Positions 7,875 to 16,830 are shown, counted from the stretch's first letter. The stretch: 32,267 bases of DNA from Flavobacteriales bacterium (GCA_028141885.1 JAOIQU010000013.1:1-32267); one strand, 5' to 3'. The notes: a model not told the origin generated them from the sequence alone. Made by a program: numbers and translations.

Positions 7875-8825
7875 ATGCAACCCAACGAAATCCACGCCCT
7901 CATCCAATTGTTGGACGACCCAGACGAAGGAGTGTACCTCCACGTCAGGGAACAACTTCTTGCCAAAGGCACTTCGGTTCTCCCCGCATTGCTCGAATCG
8001 CGGGAAGCCCACGCACGATGTGAAGAACACGAGCGACGCATGGATGAATTGGTGGATGGTTTGCATGGTGCTTACGTCCACAATGGCCTGCGGGACTGGT
8101 TCGACTCAGGCGCAGAGAGCGCGTTGGAAGGGGCGATGTGGGTGCACAAAGCTGCAGACCCCTTGTTGGACATGGAAGCGCTGCGTGCAGATTACGACAA
8201 GTTGAAGCGGAATGTTTGGCTGGAATTGAATGAGGAATTGACCGCGTTGGAGCAGGTGCGCATTCTGAATCACATCTTGTACGACGTAGAGCATTTCACC
8301 AATGCCAAAAGCGGCCAGCCCGATCCCAACCAAGCCTTGTTGGGTGAGGTGATGTCGGGAAGAAAGGGCAACCCACTTGGTTTGGGCATTTTGTACCTGA
8401 GTTTGGCGCAAGACCTGAACCTCCCGATCCACGGCGTTAACCTCCCCAATCACTTCATCCTTTGCTATTGCGATGAACACCATGTGCATCATGAGTTCAA
8501 TGCTCCAGACAACCAAACACCAGGAGGGGTGCTGTTTTACATCAACCCATTCAGTCAAGGGACGGTGATCAACAAAGCGGAGGTGAGTGAATTTTTGAGT
8601 CACCTGGAATTGCCAGTAGACGAAAAGAACTGCGGTCCATGCGGCAGCGTGGACATCGTGAGAAGACTCATTGGCAATGTGGCGTACGGATTCGAACGCA
8701 ACGGCCACATTCGGCAAGCTGAGAAAATGAGAGAGTTGCTGATGTTTGTGGAGACCGGCGCCACTGAAGTGCCTTCACAGGATGCATCGTCAGAGGCAGG
8801 CGATGCCGATGGAGGGTTGGCGTAA
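7875..8825 (+). CDS. SirB1-family transglutaminase-like protein
   Basis: 316 residues from MQPNEIHALIQLLDDP, selected because of the promoter element 29 nt upstream. The N-terminal third is helical. The SirB1 N-terminal region follows, with the conserved DVEHFTNAKSGQPDPNQALLGEVMSGRKGNPLGLGILYLSLAQDL (described by its pieces: DPNQALLGEV, RKGNPLGLGILY) around residues 137-180, then GVNLPNHFIL near 190 and FYINPFSQG near 225. In this family the usual catalytic Cys of transglutaminases is often replaced, and Gly-Asn-Pro is present at that place here. Function is unknown; it is possibly a non-enzymatic adaptor. A terminator follows the stop. Confidence 0.8.
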   Translation: MQPNEIHALIQLLDDPDEGVYLHVREQLLAKGTSVLPALLESREAHARCEEHERRMDELVDGLHGAYVHNGLRDWFDSGAESALEGAMWVHKAADPLLDMEALRADYDKLKRNVWLELNEELTALEQVRILNHILYDVEHFTNAKSGQPDPNQALLGEVMSGRKGNPLGLGILYLSLAQDLNLPIHGVNLPNHFILCYCDEHHVHHEFNAPDNQTPGGVLFYINPFSQGTVINKAEVSEFLSHLELPVDEKNCGPCGSVDIVRRLIGNVAYGFERNGHIRQAEKMRELLMFVETGATEVPSQDASSEAGDADGGLA

Positions 8826-8853
8826 GTCAAGCAAATCACATAGACCAAGAATC

Positions 8854-8879
8854 AAGGCGTGGGCTTCCGCGCCTTTTTT
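8854..8879 (+). terminator. Rho-independent terminator
   Basis: Arms AAGGCG (8854-8859) and CGCCTT (8870-8875) enclose a 10-nt loop and lead into a T run to 8879. It ends the transcript of the SirB1-like gene and stands just before the promoter of the next gene. Confidence 0.7.
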
Positions 8880-8883
8880 CGTG

Positions 8884-8891
8884 TACATTGG
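8884..8891 (+). promoter_or_regulatory. -7 promoter element TACATTGG
   Basis: Matches TAnnTTnG and lies 18 nt before the ATG at 8910, directly after the upstream terminator, as expected for a new transcription unit. Confidence 0.4.
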
Positions 8892-8909
8892 TCTCAAATA
8901 CGCAGATTC

Positions 8910-9143
8910 ATGTGGACAGAACGAGACAACCGATTGGTCCGAGAATTTCGTTTCAAGGACTTCCAAGAAGCATTCACCTTCATGACGAGGGTGGCCTTTC
9001 TTGCTGAATCGCATGCCCATCATCCCACGATGGTGAACACATTCAGTTATGTGAGGATTGAACTGCACACCCATGATGCGGGCGGTGTGGTGACGAGAAA
9101 AGACCACGAGCTTGCCCGAGACATCGATGCGCTCTTGCAGTGA
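8910..9143 (+). CDS. 4a-hydroxytetrahydrobiopterin dehydratase (pterin carbinolamine dehydratase)
   Basis: 77 residues beginning MWTERDNRLVREF; an upstream in-frame ATG at 8859 lies within the terminator and is rejected. The fold signature is complete: FRFKDFQEAFTFMTRVAFLA (residues 11-30), the catalytic His pair in HAHHPTMVNTF near 32-42, and VRIELHTHDAGGVVTRKDHELA near 45-66. The enzyme dehydrates 4a-hydroxy-tetrahydropterin and recycles the cofactor of aromatic amino acid hydroxylases. No hydroxylase is nearby. It is slightly shorter than most members because the N-terminal extension is missing. Confidence 0.9.
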   Translation: MWTERDNRLVREFRFKDFQEAFTFMTRVAFLAESHAHHPTMVNTFSYVRIELHTHDAGGVVTRKDHELARDIDALLQ

Positions 9144-9192
9144 AGGTAGCTTGAGGCGATTGATTGGCTTGGAAACAATGCGCATGAAAAAA

Positions 9193-9217
9193 GGCACCCA
9201 AGTGGGTGCCTTTTTTT
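9193..9217. terminator. Bidirectional intrinsic terminator
   Basis: Perfect stem GGCACCC (9193-9199) and GGGTGCC (9204-9210) around AAGT, preceded by six A and followed by seven T. It works in both directions between the convergent dehydratase and DUF1573 genes. Confidence 0.85.
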
Positions 9218-9234
9218 CGAGGTAGACGTTTCGC

Positions 9235-9738
9235 TTACTTGGTTTCGGCGGGGTTCACAAACGCTTTGATCTTGAGGATGGTTTGTCCTGGATCGGTGTT
9301 GGCGTTGATGGTGACCGTCTTGGTCTGGTTGTTCTTTTTGCCTTTGGAATTGAACTTGACTTCAATTTCGCCGCTGGCGCCAGGAGCGATGGGTTCTTTG
9401 GGGCACTGAGGCACAGTGCAGCCGCATGATCCCTTGCACTTGTCCAAAATGAGGGGTTCGCTGCCTGTGTTGGTGAATGAGAAGATGTGGGTCACTGCGT
9501 CACCTTCGTCCATGGTGCCAAAGTCGTGCTCGTAGGAGTCGAACACCATGGTTGTTGTGGGGCCAGCGGGCACAGCGGCTTGAGCTTTTGCCGGGTCAAA
9601 TTTTTCAGGCTTGGCATTGACGGGAGTGGCAGGGGCCTCTTCTTGAGCTGCTGTGGCGGCGTCAGAGCTTCCTCCGTCGCATCCAACGAAGCCGGCCAAC
9701 AAAACGGCAATGGTCAATGTGGTGATGGTAAAACGCAT
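9235..9738 (-). CDS. DUF1573 lipoprotein
   Basis: 167 residues. The signal peptide ends in the lipobox LAGFVGC (Cys at about residue 20), so it is a lipid-anchored envelope protein. A Thr/Ala/Pro-rich linker (about 22-60) precedes the DUF1573 beta-sandwich: YEHDFGTMDEGDAVTHIFSF, PLILDKCKGSCGCTVPQCPK, then IEVKFNSKGKKNNQTKTVTI. The Cys-rich CKGSCGCTVPQC loop is conserved in the family. Its role is not established. A bidirectional terminator lies just past its stop. No TAnnTTTG is seen close to the ATG. Confidence 0.85.
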   Translation of the reverse strand: MRFTITTLTIAVLLAGFVGCDGGSSDAATAAQEEAPATPVNAKPEKFDPAKAQAAVPAGPTTTMVFDSYEHDFGTMDEGDAVTHIFSFTNTGSEPLILDKCKGSCGCTVPQCPKEPIAPGASGEIEVKFNSKGKKNNQTKTVTINANTDPGQTILKIKAFVNPAETK

Positions 9739-9779
9739 GATTGAGGTTTAGATATTTTCTGTCAAAATTAAGCTTCAGT

Positions 9780-11399
9780 TCAAAAGGTCCGGTGCGCAAG
9801 TTCAGCCGCATTGAACGTGCCATCGTTCAAAACGCGGATGCCTTCTTGAAGTGCCTCGTTCAGCCCACCTATGACGCGATAGAAGGTGCGGCTTTCGTAG
9901 ACATTGCGCCCAAAGAAGGCCTTCAGTCTCCATTCAATGGCAGGCAATGACCTGGACCATTCTTCCTCATCGATTTCCACGCCTTCATCTCTGACATAGG
10001 ATTTGAATGCATCCAATTCGGCATCTGTGAAATTCATGTTGGCCACAAAGTCATCTTCATCACTGTGTCGACCCTCCCATTCGGCGCGACGTGCATCCAC
10101 CTGCTCGAGGGCATAACGGCTGCACAACCCTTTGCGCAGGATGCGTGAAAACGTCTCGGAGTTGAACGTGGTGTCAATCGGGACAAACAAGTCGGGGAGG
10201 ATGCCTCCTCCGCCGTAGACTTTCCGTTTCAGCAACCTTGTCTGGTACATCAAGCTGTCGGGCAAATCGAGGCTGTCCAGGGTCATGAATTCGCCGCGTT
10301 CGTAACGTTCAAATTTTTCCTTTCTGTAGGCCTCCACGCCATCCTCGTAAGGCTTCTGAATGCAACGTCCGGAGGGGGTGTGGTATTTCTGAACCGTCAA
10401 CCGGACCGCACTGCCATCGGGCAGACGCAAGGGCCTTTGGACAAGCCCTTTGCCAAAGCTTCTGCGCCCCAAGATCAAACCACGGTCCCAATCTTGCACC
10501 GCGCCAGACACGATTTCACTCGCGCTGGCGGAGGCTTCGTCAATGAGGACGACAAGGCGCCCTTTTTCAAAGAGTCCTTCTGCCTGGGCATAGGTGTCTT
10601 CTCGTTCGAAGGCACGGCCTTCTGTGTACACGATCAGCTTGTTCCCGCTCAGAAATTCGTCCGACATGGCAATGGCGGTTCGCAACATGCCACCACCATT
10701 GCCTTGCAGGTCCAAAATCAAATCACGCATGCCCTGATCCTGCAAATCGAGCAGAGCCTGTCTGAATTCATCCATGGTGGTTTTGGCAAACCGACTGACT
10801 TTGATGTAGCCGATGTGGTCGTCCACCATGTGTGCAGCATCAAGGCTGTAGATCGGGATTTTGTCTCGAACAATGTCGAAGACCAACAATTCTCGAACGC
10901 CCTCCCTGCGAATGCCCACTTGCACGATGGTTCCTTTGGGGCCTTTCAGCATCTTCATGACATCGCGGTTGGTGATGCCGATGCCTGCTGCATTTTCGCC
11001 ATCAACCTCGACGATGCGGTCCCCAGATCGAATCCCAAGTTTTTCCGACGGTCCTCCGCTGATGGGGGACACGACCATGATGGTGTCTCTGAAAATGTTG
11101 AACTGGACCCCAATCCCTTCAAAGTTGCCATTCAAAGGTTCATCGGCCTCTTTCAATTCGTCTGCAGAGAAATAGACCGAATGAGGATCCAGATCTTCCA
11201 GCATGTTCACGATGGCCTTTTCGGTCAACGCTTCAACGTCGACGCTGTCCACGTAAAGCTGATTCACATATCGCATCAACGTTCCAAACTTTTGGGCGGC
11301 TTCTTGCGGCGTCAAATCCCCCTGGGCCAGTGTGTTGAATTGTGGAAGCAACAAAGCAAGCGTGGCCAGCAGAAGGAAGGAGGGAGCGTTTCGTGTCAT
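9780..11399 (-). CDS. S41-family C-terminal processing peptidase
   Basis: 539 residues with a signal peptide ending near LAQ (residue 25), so it acts in the periplasm. Order: helical N-terminal part containing DLDPHSVYFSADE (about 69-81), PDZ domain (about 85-170; GIGVQF, SGDRIVEVDG), then the S41 core. The catalytic dyad is Ser292 in EASASASEIVSG and Lys317 in GRRSFGKGLVQ, separated by the 25 residues usual for Prc/CtpA enzymes. The C-terminal 170 residues are helical, as in Bacteroidota homologues. It is divergent from the secreted trypsin-like protease, with 49 nt between the start codons. A weak TAATTTCA lies 6 nt before the ATG. Confidence 0.93.
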   Translation of the reverse strand: MTRNAPSFLLLATLALLLPQFNTLAQGDLTPQEAAQKFGTLMRYVNQLYVDSVDVEALTEKAIVNMLEDLDPHSVYFSADELKEADEPLNGNFEGIGVQFNIFRDTIMVVSPISGGPSEKLGIRSGDRIVEVDGENAAGIGITNRDVMKMLKGPKGTIVQVGIRREGVRELLVFDIVRDKIPIYSLDAAHMVDDHIGYIKVSRFAKTTMDEFRQALLDLQDQGMRDLILDLQGNGGGMLRTAIAMSDEFLSGNKLIVYTEGRAFEREDTYAQAEGLFEKGRLVVLIDEASASASEIVSGAVQDWDRGLILGRRSFGKGLVQRPLRLPDGSAVRLTVQKYHTPSGRCIQKPYEDGVEAYRKEKFERYERGEFMTLDSLDLPDSLMYQTRLLKRKVYGGGGILPDLFVPIDTTFNSETFSRILRKGLCSRYALEQVDARRAEWEGRHSDEDDFVANMNFTDAELDAFKSYVRDEGVEIDEEEWSRSLPAIEWRLKAFFGRNVYESRTFYRVIGGLNEALQEGIRVLNDGTFNAAELAHRTF

Positions 11400-11436
11400 T
11401 GAAGGTGAAATTAAGGGACCGAGGGGAGGTTCGAAG

Positions 11437-11444
11437 TAACTTTA
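11437..11444 (+). promoter_or_regulatory. -7 promoter element TAACTTTA
   Basis: TAnnTTTA followed by AGGC and the ATG at 11449, the same 4-nt spacing as other starts in the window. The last base departs from the consensus G. Confidence 0.45.
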
Positions 11445-11448
11445 AGGC

Positions 11449-13155
11449 ATGATTGAAACCACGATTGCAGGATTTTGGCATTCTCGTGCCAAATCCTTGC
11501 TGACCCTTGCTCTGTTTGGCACTTGCCTGACCCAATTGCATGCTCAAATTGTCGTTGACACTCCAAATTTGGAGGACATCCAAAAGGAGCTCGAAGTGAA
11601 ATCTGAACTCACTGGCCGCAAGATGATTGGGGTTGTTTTGCCACTTGATTTGGACTTCTTTGAAGAAGCCACGTACGTCGAGTTGGCGGATCGTGGCGTG
11701 TGGTCTTTGAAGGTCCAAGCCCCTGGAGCGCTGGCAACGTGTCTCTACTTCGACGACTTTCACCTTCCCGTCGGAAGTGAGTTGCGGTTCGAAACGCCCG
11801 AAGGTGCGTACGACAAGACGTGGGTGGAAGGACCGTTGGGTGCTTTTGAAAACAACGACGCCCGGAGATGGAGCAACAACGAGGTGCCAGGCGAGTCGCT
11901 GTGGATGATCTATGAGTGCCCGCTTGGGCTCACAGAACATGCTGCACTTGACATCTACGGCCTCGGTTACTTCGCCCGTCACCAGAACTTTCCTACCCCA
12001 TGGCAGCACAACAATGTTCGGGGTGGAGGTTCCGCAGAATGTCAAGTTGACGTCAACTGCCCAGAAGGCGAGGGCTGGGAGTGCGAGAAGAATTCGGTCG
12101 TGCGTTTGCGTATCACCACCGCAGAAGGCATTGGATTGTGTACTGGAGCTATGGTGAACAACACTGCCCGCGATTGTCGGCAGCTCATGTTGAGCGCGTT
12201 TCACTGCGTCAACGATCTCGAAGCAGACGATTGGAACGTACTCAAAGTGCAGTTCAACTATGAGTATTTTGAGTGCGGAGGAACGTCCTCGATCAATTCA
12301 AGAACGCGTACCGGGGTGACGCCGCTCACAGACAGCAACGACATGCCAGGCGGCAACAACACAGGAAGTGACTTTGTCCTCTGTGAAGTCAATCAAACCA
12401 TTCCAGACAATTGGCAACCCTTCTACGCGGGCTGGGATGCGAGCGGATACAACGGCGCGTCTGGAGTCAGCATCCACCACCCCAACGGTGACCGCAAGAA
12501 AATCTCGACGTTTACGTCTCCTCTGACGAGTGATAGCTGGCTTCCGTGGACATCCACCAACGCGCATTGGAGGGTCATTTGGTCTCCCACTGAGACAGAC
12601 CATGGCGTCACCGAAGGTGGGTCTTCAGGGTCGCCCATCTTTGAGGAAAACCACAGAATCATTGGCACATTGACTGGAGGAGGGTCCTTTTGCAGTCAAC
12701 CTTACCAGGCTGACCTCTACGGCAAGATGAGTTACCATTGGGATGGACCCAATCCCATCCCTACCTCTGCGAAGCTGAAGGCATATTTGGACCCTATTGG
12801 AACAGGTGAGGAATTCATGGATGGTAGCTACGTCCAAATGGATGAAGAAGGCAGCGTGTCATGTGACGCTTACCTGGCTTGTGCCGTCACCGCCACCCAA
12901 GTCGAGGAGCAGTTCGCGGCTGGTTTGAGCGTCTCACCAAACCCTTCGAAGGGCTTGGTGCGCATCGCACTGCCAAGCGGGTTTGAGCTCGCCGAATTGC
13001 AGTGGTTTGACAGCATGGGAAGAGCCTTGGGTGAATCGGAAGGGGCCAACTTCAACGGCGATTTGGACCTTTCTGCATGGGGGAGTGGCGTGCGTTACGT
13101 CACGGTGACCACCAAGGATGGATGGAGCACCACGCGTCGCGTGGTCGTTCAGTGA
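11449..13155 (+). CDS. Secreted trypsin-like serine protease with T9SS type A sorting domain
   Basis: 568 residues: signal peptide (to about residue 33), a beta-rich prodomain (about 40-200), a chymotrypsin-fold protease domain (about 205-470) and a C-terminal sorting domain (about 485-568). The triad is visible: His252 in LSAFHCVND, Asp308 in GSDFVLCEV and Ser393 in GGSSGSPIF. Cys pairs near the His and Ser and the overall plan recall lysyl endopeptidases. The end (LSVSPNPSKGLVRI, then LQWFDSMGR, then WSTTRRVVVQ) fits the type A domain cleaved during export by the type IX system. Cleavage preference cannot be judged from the sequence. Confidence 0.88.
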   Translation: MIETTIAGFWHSRAKSLLTLALFGTCLTQLHAQIVVDTPNLEDIQKELEVKSELTGRKMIGVVLPLDLDFFEEATYVELADRGVWSLKVQAPGALATCLYFDDFHLPVGSELRFETPEGAYDKTWVEGPLGAFENNDARRWSNNEVPGESLWMIYECPLGLTEHAALDIYGLGYFARHQNFPTPWQHNNVRGGGSAECQVDVNCPEGEGWECEKNSVVRLRITTAEGIGLCTGAMVNNTARDCRQLMLSAFHCVNDLEADDWNVLKVQFNYEYFECGGTSSINSRTRTGVTPLTDSNDMPGGNNTGSDFVLCEVNQTIPDNWQPFYAGWDASGYNGASGVSIHHPNGDRKKISTFTSPLTSDSWLPWTSTNAHWRVIWSPTETDHGVTEGGSSGSPIFEENHRIIGTLTGGGSFCSQPYQADLYGKMSYHWDGPNPIPTSAKLKAYLDPIGTGEEFMDGSYVQMDEEGSVSCDAYLACAVTATQVEEQFAAGLSVSPNPSKGLVRIALPSGFELAELQWFDSMGRALGESEGANFNGDLDLSAWGSGVRYVTVTTKDGWSTTRRVVVQ

Positions 13156-13158
13156 TCG

Positions 13159-15264
13159 TCAGCGCAACCAGGTGAGTTGGTTGCGCTTCACCTTGGTTTT
13201 GAAGGCGCCAAACATGACGGTGATGTGGTCGCCCTTGACCTCAAGGACGTCCCCACGTTCTTGACCTGACCGCAGGCGCACCAGTGAACCCACAGTGATT
13301 TTCTCGGATTGGTGGTTGGGGCGACGCTTGGTATTGGTTTTTTTGTTTCCCTTGGAGGACCGCAAGGCTTGTTCCTCGAGACGTGCATTTTCTTTGGCGA
13401 GGTACGTTTTGATCTCCTCGAGCAGTGCTTTGTTGGATTTGCCGGATTGGAATCGGTCGATGAATTGACCCAATTTTGTGGACCTCACTCGGGCCGTATT
13501 GAGGGCGTCAAACTGGGCATTCAAGTTGCGCTCTTTTTCCTCCATGGCCTCTTGGAGCCGCTCTGCGGCAGCCGTGGCCTTTTCCACTTCCAGTTCCGCG
13601 CGCAGCTGTTTGTTTGTCAATTTGGCCAGCTTCGACTTCTCCTTTTGGAGGTCCCCCAAAAGGCCATCCAGTTCAACCCGACGAGCGTCCAGTTTACCTT
13701 TGGCGCGCTCGATGAGTTTGTTCCCGATTCCGTTGATTTCGGCCACCTCAAAAGTGAAAGACGATCCCGGTTGCCCAACCTCGAGTTGGTACATGGGGGC
13801 CAGCGATTCACGATTGAAGAGCATGCTGCCGTTGAAAGCCTCTGGCAACTTGGCGGCGCGGGTTTTGATGTTGGCGTAGTGGGTGGTGATGACCCCAAAA
13901 CATCCCTTGTCATACAGCTCTTCGAAGAACACCTCCGCAAGCGCACCACCCAATTCCGGATCGGAACCCGTGCCAAATTCGTCGAGGAGCAGCAGGCTTC
14001 GCTCGTCTGCGATTCTCAAGAAATGCCGCATCCGTCCCAGTCGGTAGCTGTAGGTGGAAAGCTGATTTTCGATGCTCTGGTGGTCGCCGATGTCCGGAAG
14101 GATGGCGTGAAATACGCCGACTTCCGAGGCGCTGTGGCACGGCACAAGCAGCCCACTTTGAATCATCATTTGCAACAGCCCCACGGTTTTCATCGTGATG
14201 GACTTTCCGCCCGCGTTGGGTCCGCTGATCACCAGCATGCGTTGCTTGCGGTGCAGTTCAACATGCTGGGGGAGGGTTTCTTTCCCGGCGAGTTTGTTCG
14301 TTTGCTGCAACAGCGGGTGAAAGGCGGAGAGGAGGTGCAGCCCAGGCTTTTTTCGGATTTGGGGCAAGCTGCCTTCAAGCTTGACGGCCAAACGCGCCCG
14401 GGTGGCGATCCAGTCCAATTCCGTCAGTCCTCTTTGGTAGCCCTTGATGGCTGGCAGATGTCGGCGAATGTTCCGCGTCAACTCGCGCAAAATGTTGCGA
14501 ATCTCTTTACGCTCGTCGTCGCGCAACATCTCCAGTTCGTGGTTCAAGGGAATGCACGCTCCAGGTTCAATGAACGTGACCGAACCGGTGTTGGACGATC
14601 CGAGAACGGCGCCGCTGATTTGGCGTTTGTAGCTGCTGATGACGGCAAGCGCCCGACGCTCTTGCACAAAGCCTTCCTTGATGTCCGCCAGGTAGCCCCG
14701 CTCTTGGATGGACTTCATTGCGCGGAGAAAGGCCCTGTTGATTTTCCGCCGAACGACGGTCATGTCCCCACGGATTTGCGCCAACTCCGGAGAGGCGTCG
14801 TCTTTGATGTGTCCTTTTGCGTCGAACACGGCATCTATGGCTTCGATGAGTTCAGTTTTGGGCTCTTGGCCCTCGAGGACCGATTCTAAACGGGGCCAGG
14901 GGCTGTCGCTTTGAGCGATGACTCCGAGCACCGTGTTCATGATCCTCGATGCCGTTGAAATGCGCCGAAAACCCGCCTCATCGAGCACGCTGTCACGAAC
15001 ACTCAACAACTTGATTTCGCGCTTCAGTTCTTCGAATTCGAGCAGCGGAAATCCATTGCCTTCAGACCGAATCCGTCGCATCTCGTCGGTCTCTTGCAGT
15101 CGCTTGATGACCCAAACGCGGTCCTTGCTTGGCACGAGTCCTTCAGCTCGTTTCTCACTCGTGGGGCAGCCGGCGAGCTCGGCGAGCATCGCCTGCACGA
15201 TGTCAAACTCGAGGTCTTCCGCAACCCGGGCGTCGAAGTGGTCTATGGGAGCTCCTGGCTTCAT
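13159..15264 (-). CDS. mutS2: MutS2-family ATPase lacking the Smr nuclease domain
   Basis: 701 residues from MKPGAPIDHFDARVAEDLEF. This ATG overlaps the miaA stop as ATGA, so the longer open frame up to 15393 is not used. Order: core/lever helices (about 1-300), ATPase with Walker A GPNAGGKS (348-355), Walker B LLLLDEFGTGSDP (near 430) and the switch His in TTHY, then a coiled-coil clamp (about 520-640) and a basic beta tail with VGSLVRLRSG. MutS2 binds branched DNA and in some bacteria also collided ribosomes. The C-terminal Smr domain of the Bacillus protein is absent: no LDLRG motif, and the protein stops after the KOW-like tail. It is the last gene of the pRiA4b ORF-3, miaA, mutS2 operon. 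Confidence 0.9.
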   Translation of the reverse strand: MKPGAPIDHFDARVAEDLEFDIVQAMLAELAGCPTSEKRAEGLVPSKDRVWVIKRLQETDEMRRIRSEGNGFPLLEFEELKREIKLLSVRDSVLDEAGFRRISTASRIMNTVLGVIAQSDSPWPRLESVLEGQEPKTELIEAIDAVFDAKGHIKDDASPELAQIRGDMTVVRRKINRAFLRAMKSIQERGYLADIKEGFVQERRALAVISSYKRQISGAVLGSSNTGSVTFIEPGACIPLNHELEMLRDDERKEIRNILRELTRNIRRHLPAIKGYQRGLTELDWIATRARLAVKLEGSLPQIRKKPGLHLLSAFHPLLQQTNKLAGKETLPQHVELHRKQRMLVISGPNAGGKSITMKTVGLLQMMIQSGLLVPCHSASEVGVFHAILPDIGDHQSIENQLSTYSYRLGRMRHFLRIADERSLLLLDEFGTGSDPELGGALAEVFFEELYDKGCFGVITTHYANIKTRAAKLPEAFNGSMLFNRESLAPMYQLEVGQPGSSFTFEVAEINGIGNKLIERAKGKLDARRVELDGLLGDLQKEKSKLAKLTNKQLRAELEVEKATAAAERLQEAMEEKERNLNAQFDALNTARVRSTKLGQFIDRFQSGKSNKALLEEIKTYLAKENARLEEQALRSSKGNKKTNTKRRPNHQSEKITVGSLVRLRSGQERGDVLEVKGDHITVMFGAFKTKVKRNQLTWLR

Positions 15265-16226
15265 GAATGCAGCGGCGTTCCTTGCAATCGTTGCACTTCC
15301 TCCCTTGCATGCTCCACGGCCCGTCGCAACGCGTCCTCTCGGTTCGCATTGTCGTAGGCAAACCAAGTGGTGGCGGGGTTCTTTTTGAACCACGTCATTT
15401 GGCGTTTGGCAAATTGTCGGGTGTGGGTGATGAGCAATTCCAAAGCTTGTTCCTTCGTCAAATGGCCGTCGAGATGTTCAAACAACTCTTTGTATCCCAC
15501 GGTGTTCAATGCGTTTTCAGAACGGTGGGGCAGAAGGCCTCTGGTTTCGTCCAACCATCCAGCGTCCATCATGGCGTGTGCCCTGATGGCAATACGCTCC
15601 CGGAGTTCGGCGCGGTCAGGGGCCAGTCCCATAGAAACCACGTGCCAGGGCCGGTGCTTGACAACACCCGTGTGGAAGCTGGAAAAGGGCTTGCCTGAGA
15701 CCACACACACTTCCAAGGCACGGATGACGCGTTGCGGATTGGACGTGTCCATCGCCTGCGCATGGCTGGGATCCAATTTGGAAAGGCGTTCGAGCAAAGG
15801 GGCGAGACCTTCCTCGGCAAATTGCTTGTTCAGTTGGGTTCTCAAGGTCAAGTCGGCTGGCAACGCGTCCAAACCTTGCAGCGCGGCTTTGACGTACATG
15901 CCAGAACCGCCAGCCAAGATGGCCGAGCCGTGGTCTGAACACAATTTCGAAAGCAGGGGGACGGCGTCTTCCTCGAAGCTGCCAGCGCTGTACAGGGCGC
16001 TAGGTTCTAGAAAGTCTACCAGGTGGTGTCTGGCTGCGCTCCGCTCTTCAGCAGTGGGCTGGGCGGTGCCAATGGCCATGCTTCGGTAGACTTGTCGGGC
16101 GTCGGCGCTGACAATCTCGGTGCCCAATTGCTGGGCCAAGGCAATGGCAAGCTCTGTTTTTCCAGAGGCAGTGGGGCCCACCACAGAAACCACCACACCA
16201 GGCTGCACGGATGTGTGCGTCGCCAT
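15261..16226 (-). CDS. miaA: tRNA dimethylallyltransferase
   Basis: 321 residues. MiaA transfers a dimethylallyl group to the N6 of A37 in tRNAs that read UNN codons. Seen are the P-loop GPTASGKT (17-24), the DSxQ-like segment SADARQVYRSMAIGTAQP (about 40-57), GGSGMYVKA (about 106-114), the RVIRALEV motif (about 165) and ALNTVGYKEL (about 242). The start lies 3 nt after the stop of the upstream ORF-3-like gene, and its own stop overlaps the mutS2 ATG, so all three are probably translated from one mRNA. Confidence 0.95.
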   Translation of the reverse strand: MATHTSVQPGVVVSVVGPTASGKTELAIALAQQLGTEIVSADARQVYRSMAIGTAQPTAEERSAARHHLVDFLEPSALYSAGSFEEDAVPLLSKLCSDHGSAILAGGSGMYVKAALQGLDALPADLTLRTQLNKQFAEEGLAPLLERLSKLDPSHAQAMDTSNPQRVIRALEVCVVSGKPFSSFHTGVVKHRPWHVVSMGLAPDRAELRERIAIRAHAMMDAGWLDETRGLLPHRSENALNTVGYKELFEHLDGHLTKEQALELLITHTRQFAKRQMTWFKKNPATTWFAYDNANREDALRRAVEHAREEVQRLQGTPLHS

Positions 16227-16229
16227 GGG

Positions 16230-16826
16230 TCAGATCAAATCGTCCAGGTCATCGATGGAGAGGTGCTCACCTCCGCCAAAATCATCGTCCTCGTCGTCGC
16301 CGTCTAAATACGCATCGAGCTCAGGGTCCCCGGTGCGGTAAGGCTGGTCGTCCTCGGGCTCGCTGGGGAGGTCCATGCCATCCAGGAGGTCGGCATCTTT
16401 GCTGTCAAAGGCGGGAGGGGTGCCAAATTCGTGACACAGCGCGGGGTAGGCGCTTTCCGGCTTCGCATCTTCAAGTGCGAGGGGCTCGACGTAGAAACAC
16501 CACATACGCAAGAAGTCGTACACGTAAATCGCACGCTGGCCCAATCCCGGGATGAGGTGGCCCACGGTGCTCTCGTTCATCGCATCTTCCGGCTTCGCGC
16601 CGTCCTCCGCCATTGGGTCGCTCATGTCGAGCAACGAAAATTCCTTTCCGCGACCCCAGCCTTCGTCGCTTTGAAAAAACGATGCCAGTTCTCCTGATTC
16701 CCAACCGAAGGCGTCGAGCACCGCGAAATGCAGGTGCATCAGCGGGGCTGTGGTTTCAATTTCGATGTCGCGAAACACATCGTCTTCTGTGTCGAGGATG
16801 ACACGCAAACGCATGATTTGACTCAT
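16230..16826 (-). CDS. Plasmid pRiA4b ORF-3-like protein
   Basis: 198 residues from MSQIMRLRVILDTEDD, chosen because a -7 element lies 4 nt upstream; the open frame continues to 16907 without support. The family core is visible: LRVILDTEDDVFRDIEIETTAPLMHLHFAVLDAFGW in pieces (residues 6-41), then ASFFQSDEGW, HLIPGLGQRAIYVYDF and CFYVEP. The last 60 residues are highly acidic (DGDDEDDDFGGGEH and IDDLDDLI). The family was first described on plasmids and near transposons, and its function is unknown. Here it leads a conserved-type housekeeping operon with miaA and mutS2. Confidence 0.85.
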   Translation of the reverse strand: MSQIMRLRVILDTEDDVFRDIEIETTAPLMHLHFAVLDAFGWESGELASFFQSDEGWGRGKEFSLLDMSDPMAEDGAKPEDAMNESTVGHLIPGLGQRAIYVYDFLRMWCFYVEPLALEDAKPESAYPALCHEFGTPPAFDSKDADLLDGMDLPSEPEDDQPYRTGDPELDAYLDGDDEDDDFGGGEHLSIDDLDDLI

Positions 16827-16830
16827 GAAA

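Noticed and set aside
10380..11402. 340-codon plus-strand open frame
   Set aside because: Antisense to the S41 peptidase; it spans the catalytic region on the other strand and shows no domain.
13309..14889. 526-codon plus-strand open frame
   Set aside because: It lies entirely opposite mutS2, whose motifs (GPNAGGKS, LLLLDEFGTGSDP) are unmistakable; the antisense frame has no recognisable domain and arises from the G+C-rich codon pattern.
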